Shown here: piece by piece, positions 1 through 9,752 of the stretch | How the letters are laid out: every line of letters starts with the position of its first letter | Numbering within the stretch: position 1 is the stretch's first letter | NCBI RefSeq assembly: GCF_007565055.1 | Contig: NC_044561.1 | Coordinates: 32,939,483-33,003,482, forward strand | Direction: 5' to 3' | Source: Rhinopithecus roxellana | Lineage: Eukaryota; Chordata; Mammalia; Primates; Cercopithecidae | Length of the DNA stretch: 64,000 bases | Notes under the pieces: generated by a model | Databases searched by the model: none | What the model was told of the DNA's origin: nothing | The model's input: only the letters and a program-made list of their open reading frames with translations | Position numbers and translations under genes: made by a program

Positions 1-550
1 CAAAGTACTCCAAAGACTTAAAGAAACAGAATCAATTGTCTAATGTTATTCAAAAGAATTTCTCTCTGCTGTTCTCACTATCTCCAAGAAGGTCTGACCA
101 GTTCTCCTAGTAAGGAAAACTGGCTGACAAATAGTGGGCCAGGGAAGAGGACTGGAAGGCCACCAAATGTTAGTTATTGCTCCAAGTGAGAAAAGCTAGC
201 AGAGTCTCAGCTGTAGCAGTATAAAGGAACAAGTGATGGTGGTGGTAGGATGGCAACAGACCTACAGGATAATGGAAATATTAAACTGCAGGTAGGCAAT
301 GATAAAATAAAACATCGTTATCTCTCTATGGTCAAGAGAAAGAAGAGTTAAAGATTAATTACAATCTGTTTGAGGGAAGAATATGTATATGAAAATTGTA
401 TAACTGTGGTCAATTGTCATATTTTTATGATTATGTGACTTATACTTATCTAAAAGGGGAATAATTTAAAGCCAAACTTCTAAACAGTGAGTCCCTTATT
501 TTTGCATTTTGAAGGAAATCAGAGTAGGCACCTGTTCACAAGGTAGCCAT

Positions 551-760
551 ATGAATCCTTCCTTTCCCATTAGGATACTTTCTTAATCAGCATTACTCCT
601 GTAGTAGATCTGATTGCTACACTTACAAGTTTCTGGAATGAGGGTGGCGTTCATGTAATTGAGCCAGTCTAATCCTTTTGGATTGAATTTTTAAAGCAAT
701 AGGCTTCTAAAGTCATGAAGGATTTATGAATCCTTCGTCTGTCATTAGGATACGTTCTTT
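551..760 (+). repeat. Short direct repeat pair flanking copy 1
   Basis: Positions 551-585 and 726-760 are a second direct repeat, sharing ATGAATCCTTC at the start and CATTAGGATAC in the middle, with about five differences in 35 bp. They bracket the 106-bp duplicated segment at 598-703, which suggests more than one local copying event. Confidence 0.75.
598..703 (+). repeat. Copy 1 of a 106-bp imperfect direct duplication
   Basis: This segment aligns without gaps to 1254-1359, about 84 percent identical by hand count (17 mismatches in 106). Both copies begin CCTGTAGT, share TAATTGAGCCAGTCTA in the middle and end AAGCAATAGG. Homology stops abruptly at both ends. The divergence implies an old event. 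I do not recognise it as part of a named repeat family. Confidence 0.85.
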
Positions 761-1014
761 CTCTGAAACGTTATTTCAGAATAGCATGCCTCTCCTCATT
801 TTTCCCAGCAACATCATACACACTCACATGCAAAGTGCTGCAACTTGAGTGAAGCAGTAGAATAGAAAGCTACAAGTGTGCTAAACTACTTAGGAGAGAA
901 ATTATTTGTACAGACAAGAGGCAGAGAGAAAGCCAACATCGGGACCATTTTCTGCCTCCATAATCTACTCAGGTTACTTCATGCCTAAAGATGATGCTCA
1001 GGAGAGCAAACTGA

Positions 1015-1040
1015 GGCTCCAGCATGGATTTGCTGGAGCC
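1015..1040. other. Perfect 10-bp inverted repeat (hairpin)
   Basis: GGCTCCAGCA and TGCTGGAGCC are exact reverse complements separated by six bases. A second stem (AAAAGCTGT / ACAGCTTTT, 7-base loop) lies at 1137-1161. No T tract or promoter context supports a regulatory role. Confidence 0.7.
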
Positions 1041-1253
1041 GCTGGTGACATGGACGTGAAAGAAAAATGTGATTACTCAATAAGAAATTATATTGCTGGA
1101 GAATTCTGAAAAAAAAACTGGCAAGTAAAAACAATGAAAAGCTGTTTATTTCACAGCTTTTTCTGTATGCCCAATTGATGTGCTTGGAAAGGTAAGTGAC
1201 ACCTCTGTGTGATTGTCCAAAATTGATATTAAATGACTAGGTCATAGACTACG

Positions 1254-1359
1254 CCTGTAGTGAGTCTTATTGCTACCCCTACAAGTTGCTGAAATGAAGG
1301 TGGTATTCATATAATTGAGCCAGTCTAGTTCTTGTGGATTGATTTTTAAAAGCAATAGG
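1254..1359 (+). repeat. Copy 2 of a 106-bp imperfect direct duplication
   Basis: Direct copy of 598-703, same orientation, offset by 656 bp. The sequence between the copies is not repeated, so this is a dispersed local duplication rather than a tandem array. It could be two fragments of an unrecognised ancient repeat. Confidence 0.85.
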
Positions 1360-2471
1360 AAATTAAAACATATTTATTTGTTGAAAAATTTTGAAAAAAA
1401 TTACAATGGCTAGAAATAAAGCAGAAGCATCATGATTTTAGTCTTATTTTCTTTGTAGGTGGGATATAACAAAATTTAAGTAATATTTATCCACTTCATT
1501 ATTTCTTGGTAACAAATTAGCACTGATGAGAAAGTTTTATGAACTCTTTATTCCTTAATAAGAGGTGACTCACTAGGTGTAAAAACAAATAATTAATTAA
1601 CACCCACATACTACCACCCAGTAATATATTGAAAATTACAATGGTCCCTCTCATTTTTTCAAATTTTTCCTACACTGGAAGGAAATTTCATGCATTGACT
1701 TGAAGATGAGTGTTATTCTAAAGAAAATTCTCAAGACAAATGCCAAGGAATCCTTTTGCAATTACTCTTTTCTTTTTGAATTTGCTTTTTAAGGGAACAT
1801 CTGCCCTTACGCCTCCCTCCACTTGTGATTCTAGTAATTAGGGATATATGATCAAACAATGTTTTGGAAAATAAGATAATTATCAGGAGTCTATGCTCAC
1901 ATAGTATGATAAGCTGCCTAGTAAATCTATCAGGATGAATTTCTTTGGAAATTTCCATAAAAAACTAAAATATGAAGTAATGGCATTAGCATACCCTTTA
2001 AATAAGTATTGCTTCACTTGTTAATTTCATTAAATGCTATCTTCTCAGTGTGCTGAATTTGTCTACTTTCTAACAGATTTGATATGTACTACAGTAAGGA
2101 TTCTGACTAGAGTTAAGTCCTGTGTCTGGGAAGACACCAAATGGTTAAGGGAGCTTGAATTTTTGTGAATCACTAGTACAAGGCTAGGATTCATCTTTCA
2201 GAAAAAAAATGCATCGTTGTCTGTTTCACACATCATCTAACACAGTGTATGAGATTGTATCACAGGCTTTCTATCAGCTGTCTGACATCAGTGACTTATT
2301 TCTTCTTCTTTAATTAAAAGTAAGCACATATTAAAGAGCTAAAACTTGAACATTTCTGCAGTGTACATACTGTGACGGTCATTTGCTGAAAAGCAGTCAC
2401 TTGGTACTTAATAGCATTGCTTTAGTAATTACATACACTTATTAAAGGACATTTTGCCATTTTCATAACTC

Positions 2472-3007
2472 TGAGATAGGAGTTCCAGGCAGGGCTGGTC
2501 TTGCAAGCTACAGGTCACAAAGATCCCACAGATAAACAGGATGCTTTAAAGAAGCCAGCCAAAACCCACTAAAACAAAGATGACAAGAAAAGTGACCCAT
2601 GACTGTCCTAACTCCTTCTTATACGCTAATGACAATGTATTAGCATGCTAAAAGGCACTTCCAGCAGCACCATGACTGTTTACAAATGCCATGACAGTGT
2701 TCAAAAGTTATCCCGTATGGCCTGAAAGGGGGAGGAACCCTCAGTTCTGAGAATCCTAGCCCCTTTCCTGGAAAACCATTGAATAATCCTCTCGTTGTTT
2801 AGGATATAATCAAGAAATAACCATAAAATAGCCAACTAGCAGCCTTTGGGGCTGCTTGGTCTATGGAACAGCCAACGTTTTATTGCTTTACTTTCATAAT
2901 AAACTTGATTTCAGTTTATTGTTGGCTTCCTCTTGAATTCCTTCCTGTGCCAAAAACCCACATGGCCTTCCAGGCTGAACCCCAATTTTGAGCTTCACCC
3001 TGTGACA
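2472..3007 (+). mobile_element. Solitary ERV1-type LTR
   Basis: A 536-bp element beginning TG and ending CA, flanked by an exact 4-bp target-site duplication, ACTC (2468-2471 and 3008-3011). A 4-bp duplication and this length fit gammaretrovirus-like (ERV1) LTRs. The body contains blocks I associate with MER4/MER41-group LTRs, including ATAATCAAGAAATAACCAT and, near the 3' side, a polyadenylation signal in AATAAACTTG. No internal retroviral sequence adjoins it, so it is a solo LTR left by LTR-LTR recombination. The subfamily is not assigned. Confidence 0.8.
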
Positions 3008-3365
3008 ACTCGATGTGTTTATATTTTCTGGAATATTTGTTCAGTGTATAGATATGTTTTTCAAGGGCGTCTTAGGGAATGGATATTGTAAACAATCGCA
3101 AAAAGAAATTACGAAAAGCTAAAGCAACAGAAACGTGCCACAAACTATTGTACTTACTGCTATAAAAATAATATTGTTTCTATTCCAAAATTCTTATACA
3201 TAATTACATAAATAACGTGATGTTTACAACATGATGTTTTGAGACAAAGTCCTTTGAGCATGACACGTATTTTATTCAAATTTAGTGTTTCTATTGCCTC
3301 CATTAAAAGTTCGCAGCTCAAAATGATGAGATATATGTATGTACATATATGTATCTCATTATTTA

Positions 3366-3748
3366 GATGGCTCTTTGGGAGGCTGTGTAAAATCTCATGT
3401 CAAATTATAATCCCCAATGTTGGAGGTGTAATCAAGTGAGAGGTGATTGAATCATGGGAGTGGATTTCCCCCTACTGCTGCTCTCATGATAGTGAATGAG
3501 TGCTTATGAGGTTTGATTGTTTAAAAGTGTGTGGCACCTCCCCCTGCCTCTCTTCCTCTTGCTCTGGCCATGTAAGACATGACTGCTTACCCTTCACCTT
3601 CTGTCATGATTGTAGGTTTCCTGAGGCCTCACCAGCCTTGCTTCCTGTACAGCCTGTGAACCCGTGAGTCAATTGAACCTCATTTCTTTATAAAGTACTC
3701 AGTCTGAGGCATTCCTTTATAGCAATGTGAGAACTGACTGATAGAACA
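3366..3748 (+). mobile_element. MaLR LTR (MST/THE1 type), sense
   Basis: Ordered matches to the MST/THE1 LTR body: a diverged start, GATTGAATCATGGGAG, CTCATGATAGTGAATGAG, GTCATGATTGTAGGTTTCC and GTGAGTCAATTGAACCTC, then a CTTTATA region and a 3' end near GAACTGACTGATAGAACA. It is a solo LTR of a non-autonomous ERVL-MaLR retrotransposon. The 5' boundary is uncertain by about 10 bp. Confidence 0.85.
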
Positions 3749-4540
3749 ACGCAGAGTGAAATTTTTGGAATTGTGGAGTTAGAAACTCCAAAAATATAAT
3801 CCTCTACAAAAACAATGAGAGAACATTGGCCAAAATGGCCAAAATCAACTGTTTTAGAACTCTTAACTAATACTAGCTAAGGAAAATTTATTCAAGTAAA
3901 ATTGTTAAAATTTGGTAAGGATAATTAATTTTCTGTTTTTTTTTTTCTTTTTTAAAAATATGTGCTTTATTTCCATTCTCCACTCACCAGCTTTGTTGTT
4001 GTCTTAAAAATCAATAGCTTTTAAATCATGGTAGTTGTGAAGAACTGCAACTTAACAGCTACGGGGTCGGTATAGTAGGAATGGAGTTTGTTAAAAAGCT
4101 CCATCATCAGATAATTGTCACTATTTGACCTGGCAACTCCCTGAAGAGGTCTATTCACAGGGCTTGTGATTATTTCACTTAGCGATGACAAGAGCTCATT
4201 CCAATATTAAAAGAGCTCATTCAGTAGAAATAGGGGAAAAAAAGCTCATTCAATAGAGTTCATCCATTAAGAAAATCCCTGTCACTGGGTGATTGCTGAA
4301 AACAATTAGCAGCAATTGTTTAACAATATAGATGTCTGGGGAATAATACTAGATGGGAATAAAAAGGTTGACCAAAATCCTTAGAAGAAAAGGATGACTA
4401 CAGGAAGCTTTAAAGATCTGTTTATTTAATCTGTTTATTTAAATAATCTATTTATTAAATCTATTTATTAAATCTAAATTGTTAATCTAAATTATTAAAT
4501 CTATTTATTAAAAATCTGTTTATTTAGATAATTAAAAAAT
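3749..4540. other. Unannotated AT-rich stretch
   Basis: No gene or named repeat seen. It contains three spaced copies of AGCTCATTC between about 4193 and 4251, and an AT-rich imperfect tandem region at 4418-4535. Confidence 0.5.
4418..4535 (+). repeat. AT-rich imperfect tandem repeat
   Basis: Variants of TCTATTTATTAAA and ATCTGTTTATTTA recur through this stretch with irregular spacing. It is a degenerate low-complexity array. Confidence 0.7.
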
Positions 4541-4915
4541 ACAGAATCTCTCTGAGAGAGATATATAGAGAAGTCCAAGGTCAAAAGGGGGAATCTGAAG
4601 TCACTGGAACTAATACATATAACAAATAATAAACACAAACTAACTTCTAGTCAGATTAACACGACCCTCACAATACAGGCCTACTTACCTCGTTTAGTAT
4701 TATCCAATACAGCATGTATGGCTTTCAACCTAATAACAGCCACAATCACAACAAGAAAAAAACACAAGGCATACTGAAAGGCAAAACTTAACAAATATTG
4801 TTTTAAAACCACAATAAAGAGGGAAAATAGACAAGACAATCATTAGATTCAGATTCAGATATTGACATTATCAGTTTTCAGACAGGGATTTTTACATTAC
4901 TATCATAATTTTCTT

Positions 4916-5168
4916 TTTTTTTTTTTTGAGGCAGAGTCTTGCTCTGTCGCCCAGGCTGGAGTGCAGTGGCCGGATCTCAGCTCACTGCAAGCTCCGCCTC
5001 CCGGGTTCCCGCCATTCTTCTGCCTCGCCCAGCTAGTTTTTTGTATTTTCAGTAGAGACGGGGTTTCACTGTGTTCGCCAGGATGGTCTCGATCTCCTGA
5101 CCTCGTGATCCGCCCGTCTCGGCCTCCCAAAGTGCTGGGATTACAGGCTTGAGCCACCGCGCCCGGCC
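4916..5168 (-). mobile_element. Young AluY-type element with internal deletion, antisense
   Basis: Poly-T at left and a GCCCGGCC end at right mark an antisense Alu. The exact 9-bp target duplication is AATTTTCTT (4907-4915 and 5169-5177). The variant GGCCGGATCTCAGCTC and the head GGCTTGAGCC fit Old World monkey AluY lineages. The usual stretch between CTGCCTC and CGCCCAGCTAG is missing, roughly 40 bp. An intact Alu has CCTC at both edges of that stretch, consistent with deletion at a short homology. It is non-autonomous and was mobilised by L1. Confidence 0.92.
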
Positions 5169-5225
5169 AATTTTCTTAAGACTCTAATGGAAAAAGTAGA
5201 CAACCAACAAGCACAGATGCATAAG

Positions 5226-5254
5226 TAGAGAGAGAAAGAGAGAGAGAGAGAGAA
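5226..5254 (+). repeat. (AG)n simple repeat
   Basis: AG-rich microsatellite with one A insertion, inside the L1M element between the two Alus. Confidence 0.85.
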
Positions 5255-5409
5255 ACTCCAAAGACTAATAAAAAATAAAAGCAGGGAATAAAAAATTTCT
5301 TTAATTGATAATAGGTCAAACTTGATGGTAGGTACAAAAAAACACAAGAAAACAAAACAACAACAAAAAACTTCCCAAACTAAAAGGCAAACAGGAAATA
5401 GAAAATGGA

Positions 5410-5722
5410 GGCCGGGCGCGGTGGCTCAAGCCTGTAATCCCAGCACTTTGGGAGGCCGAGACGGGCGGATCACAAGGTCAGAAGATCGAGACCATCCTGG
5501 CTGACACTGTGAACCCCCGTCTCTACTAAAAAATACAAAAAACTAGTCCGGCGAGGTGGCGGGCGCCTGTAGTCCCAGCTACTCGGGAGGCTGAGGCAGG
5601 AGAATGGCGTGAACCCGGGAGGCAGAGCTTGCAGTGAGCTGAGATCCGGCCACTGCACTCCAGCCTGGGCAACAGAGCGAGACTCCGTCTCAAAAAAAAC
5701 AAAACAAAACAAAACAAAAAAA
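5410..5722 (+). mobile_element. Young full-length AluY-type element, sense
   Basis: Starts GGCCGGGCGCGG, has both arms and ends in an A-rich (AAAAC)n tail. The exact 15-bp target duplication GAAATAGAAAATGGA lies at 5395-5409 and 5723-5737. Low divergence and the CTCAAGCC head, ACTAGTCCGGCGAGGTGG linker and GATCCGGCCACTGC block fit a cercopithecid-specific AluY lineage. It sits inside the older L1M. It is the best candidate here for an insertion absent from apes. Confidence 0.95.
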
Positions 5723-8480
5723 GAAATAGAAAATGGAAAAGAATGAATTAAAACAGAAAAAGAAGAGCCCCAAACAGTACAATAATATCAAAAGATATAT
5801 CATATACACAACTGGAATACCAAGGAATACCAGAATAATTATTTGAAGTATTAATGCCTGACAAGTTTCCAAAATTAATAATAGACGCAAAAATAGTTAT
5901 CGGAAGCTTTAAGAATATTAAGCAAGATTAATAACCACAAAAATTCTTCCTGCACATTTCTAATTCAAATGAAGAAAACAAAAGAAAATGAGAAACTCTT
6001 GAAAGAAACAAAAAGAGGGAGAAGAGATGCAGAGAAATCCACTTTACATATGAAGAAATAAGGATAAAGATTACAGCACATTTTTTGTCATAAACCATGA
6101 AAAGAACTAAACAGAGAAAAATATATCTAGCAAAATTATTTTCCAAAAGTGAGGATAAGTAAAGGCTATTCTAGGAAAATAAAAATGGAGGAAATCTTTT
6201 TCAGCAGACTTGTCCTCACAAAACATTTGAAGAAGTTCTTCAGGCAGAAAAAAGTTAATTTATGTCAGAAACTTAGATCTAGATAAAAAAAAGGTGTTGG
6301 AAGGGTAAATGAAAGTAGAATAAAAACTATATTTTTTCTTAACTTTAATTGATCCAAAAGATAGGTATTTTAAGCAATAATACTAACAACGTTTTGTGTG
6401 ATTATGCCAAGTAAAATTAAATAAATGACAGAAATATCATAAAGGATCCATCTCCATGAAGTGTAGTTATGTGTAATGTTAAAAATAAATATCATAGGTT
6501 CTTGAAAAATATGCAATTATTAAACAATGAAGTATAATTGATATACTAAGAATAAAAAATCAGAAGAATTGAATTATAGAAAATATTCAATTAAAAGTAG
6601 AGAAGGCAGATAAACAAGGAAAAGAGAAACGAAGAGCAAATACAATGGAATAGAAAACAATTTAAATATGTTAGCATACAAACATGTTATCTGTTAATCC
6701 TTCTATATCAATAAGCACCTTAAATATGAATAAATGCACCAATTAAACAACAGAGATTGTGAGAGTGGATTAAAATAACAACTCAAGACCCAACAAACTA
6801 TATGTTGTTAGTGAGAAATCTCATTTTAAAAACAACCATTTAGCTAGATTAAAATAAAGTATAAACAAAGATATCCTGTGTTAGCAATAATCAGTAGAAA
6901 GCTGCAGTAGACAGATGTATATCGGACAGCTGACTTCAGAACAGGAAAAACTATCAGCAATAAGGAGAGACATTATATAATTGCAAAAATGTCCATTTTT
7001 CAGAAAAACAACTATCTTAAATATGTATACCTCTAATAAGAGTGTCAACATGCATGAGACAATGCTGATAGAATTGAAAGGTAAAAAAGGCAAAACAATT
7101 ATTACACTTGGAGAATTCAAAACCACATGTTATAATTAATAGGATTAAGTAGGCAAAAAACAAGTAAAAATATAGTTGACCTGAGTAACACTATCAACAA
7201 GTTGACCCAATTGATATTTAAAGAATATTCTACCCAACATCAAAATAAACATTCTTTTCAATTTCACATGGAACGTTTACCAAGATACACAATATGCAGG
7301 GTAGTAAAACACACCTTCTGAAATTTAAAATATAAGAAATTATACAAAATATGTTCTCAGATGACATGGGATTAAGCAAGGAAGCAATCACAGACCTGAA
7401 AATCCTCAAATATTTTGATGTTAAAAAATAGAACCGCTAAATAACTCTTGAGCCATAAAAAGATCTCAAAAGAAATAAAAAATTGTTAAAACTAAACAAA
7501 AGTAGAAGTATAACATCAAAATTTATAAAATATAATGAAAGTGATGGTTATAGGAAAATTTCTGGCATGAAATAAATATGTTAAAAAAGAAGAAAGATCT
7601 AAAATAAATAACCTATGTTTAAACTTTTAAAAACTGTAAAAAGAGGAAAAGACTAACCCTGATGCAAGAAAATACATGACATAATAAGAATTACAGAAGA
7701 AAGACATAAGCCTGAAACAAGATAACAATAGAGAAAATTAATGAAACAAAATCTGATTCATGGAAAAGATCAAGAAGATTTGTAAATATCTAGCTAGGCT
7801 AACCAAGAAAAAAGGAAAGATACAACTTACCAATATCAGAAATGAGGGCGTGGTCATCACTACTGATCCATGGATAGTAGTACAAAAATAAAGCAATATT
7901 ATTGATAATTGTTCACCTACCAATTTCATAACTTTGATGGAATGGACCTAGTCCTTGAAGGACAAAAAATTGCCACAAAGAGAAATAAATACTCTAAATT
8001 GTCCTATAAATATAAAATGAGTTAAATATAAGTTTTCAAAAAGGAAAGCACCAGGCCAGTTGGTTCACTGATTAATTCTATCAAACATGTTACAATGTAA
8101 TGATACCAATTTTCTACAATCTTTTCCAGAAAATAGGAGGAATAACATTTCCTATTTATTCTATGAAACCACAATTAACCTAATACCAAAAAACCAATAG
8201 ATAATTGTAAGCAAAGAAACATACTGATTAATACTTTTCATGAATGTAGAGGCCAAAATTCTCAATAACATACTATCCAACTAAATCCAACAAATGTATA
8301 AAAATAATTATGCATCAAAATCAAATATGATTAATTTCAGGTATGGAAGGCTAGTTCAACTTTTGAAAACCAATCAGTATAATCTACCTTATCAACAAGC
8401 TAACAAAGGAAAATTATATGAGCCTCTCATTTGAGGCAGAAAAGTAAATCAACAAATTTCAATATCCATGCATTATGAAA

Positions 8481-9031
8481 GAAAAAAGTTACAGAACTGT
8501 AAATGGAACATATAGAAAGGTACAAAACTATGCATATAAAATATATTTTGTAGAACATATACAAATAAATGTATATGCACAGAAAAAATAACTGGCAGTG
8601 TTGTTTCTGGTTGGCTTGAGTCTCCTTACACCTTGGGTTTGTTCTTTCCTGTGTTTTTCTGGGTAAATGGGTCATCAGCTTTCATCCTAGACTCAGATGT
8701 TTTCACAATCCAAAAAGGTTAATGATCATGAAAACTACTCCTCTCTTTACAAAAAGGCTTGAAATGTTAAGAGTACTTTATCAAGGTTAAAAAGTAATCC
8801 AGAAAATCTTCAGGACTGAAGCCAAACTTCCTACTTCCAAGTCTAGAATCTTCAGCCAATTCCTATTGCTTCTCAGTGATTCACAAGTGTGTGATAAAGT
8901 TATCTGAATAACTATATTAAATTACAAAGAATCTGTTTTGCTACTGATTTCTTCCTAGAAAGAAATATTACTCATGATAACCCATATAATCCCACTGTTT
9001 GGTTTGGATTTGCTCTTTAAATTTTATTCTT
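8481..9031. other. Unannotated stretch
   Basis: No gene or named repeat recognised between the end of the L1M similarity and the next Alu. Confidence 0.5.
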
Positions 9032-9321
9032 GGCCAGGTGCAGTGGCTCATGTCTGTAATCCTAGCACTTTGGGATGCCGAGGCGGGTGGATCATTTGAG
9101 GTCAGGAGTTCGAGACCAGCCTGACCAGCATGATGAAATCCCATCTTTACTAAAAATGCAAAAATTAGAGTCAGGTACTGGTGGAGCATGCCTGTAATCC
9201 CAGCTACTCGGGAGGCTGAGACCTGAGAATTGCTTGAGCCTGGGAGGCAGAAGTTGTAGTGAGCTGAGATTGTGCCATTGCACTCCAGCCTGGGCAACAG
9301 AGTGAGACTCTGTCTGAAAAA

Positions 9322-9351
<30 letters not shown>
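9032..9351 (+). mobile_element. AluS-type element, sense
   Basis: Full-length two-arm Alu with many mutations (GGCCAGGTGCAGTGGCTC head, GAGGTCAGGAGTTCGAGACC core). The tail has become an (AAAT)n microsatellite at about 9322-9351. Divergence suggests AluS. No clean target duplication was found. Confidence 0.9.
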
Positions 9352-9352
<1 letters not shown>

Positions 9353-9524
9353 CATCTCATCCTTAAGATCACATTACAGTCGATAATTGCTGGAAGACTT
9401 AAGCATCTTGCATTTGGTCACAACTAAAATTTTTACTTGAACAAATGGATTTTCTACCATGTGTGGATAGAATAAATACAGATATCTCACCCATGAAATT
9501 TTACTTGGACCATTAATTGGGTAG

Positions 9525-9526
<2 letters not shown>

Positions 9527-9577
<51 letters not shown>

Positions 9578-9730
9578 CAGGGTCTCAGTCTCACTCTGTT
9601 GCCCAGGTGTGATATAATCAGTCATGGCTTACTGGATTCTCAACCCTCTGGGTTGAAAGGATTCTCTTGCCTCAACTTTCAGAGTAGCTCAGATTACAGA
9701 TGAGCACCACCATGCCCAGCTAACTAAAAA
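9527..9730 (-). mobile_element. Old Alu right-arm fragment with 48-base poly-T, antisense
   Basis: An uninterrupted run of 48 T (9527-9574) precedes diverged antisense Alu sequence (GTCTCACTCTGTTGCCCAGG through CACCATGCCCAGCTAA). Only about one arm is present, and an A15 run (9726-9740) replaces the usual T-rich linker. AluJ or a free Alu monomer is likely. A T run this long in so old an element implies secondary expansion. Confidence 0.75.
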
Positions 9731-9752
9731 AAAAAAAAAATTTGTAGAAATA

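Larger units (their letters stand above)
1..2471. other. Non-coding stretch, no recognised gene
   Basis: AT-rich sequence without a convincing gene or a repeat family I can name. An open frame of 67 codons at 906-1109 has no recognisable domain and spans a strong hairpin, so I do not call it a gene. The only structure seen is a local direct duplication (598-703 and 1254-1359), a shorter direct repeat (551-585 and 726-760) and two small inverted repeats near 1015-1161; these are listed separately. Confidence 0.6.
4540..8480 (+). mobile_element. Ancient L1M (L1ME-like) LINE, sense, interrupted by two Alus
   Basis: Ordered similarity to an old mammalian L1. The ORF1-side region includes CTAATGGAAAAAGTAGACAA and AAGTTTCCAAAATTAATAAT. 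The spacer region includes GAAGTTCTTCAGGCAGAAA. ORF2-derived sequence includes AAAAACCAATAGATAATTG, CATGAATGTAGAGGCC, AATTCTCAATAACATACTA and TATGGAAGGCTAGTTCAAC. All frames are broken by stops. Similarity fades near 8480, so the 3' end is missing. Alus at 4916-5168 and 5410-5722 are later insertions. The exact L1M subfamily is not resolved. Confidence 0.75.

Noticed and set aside
906..1109. 67-codon open frame
   Set aside because: No recognisable domain; it spans a hairpin and the length is expected by chance.
4862..5712. Frames of 60 to 96 codons over the Alus at 4916-5168 and 5410-5722
   Set aside because: They are Alu sequence read in either direction; typical Alu-derived peptides, not genes.
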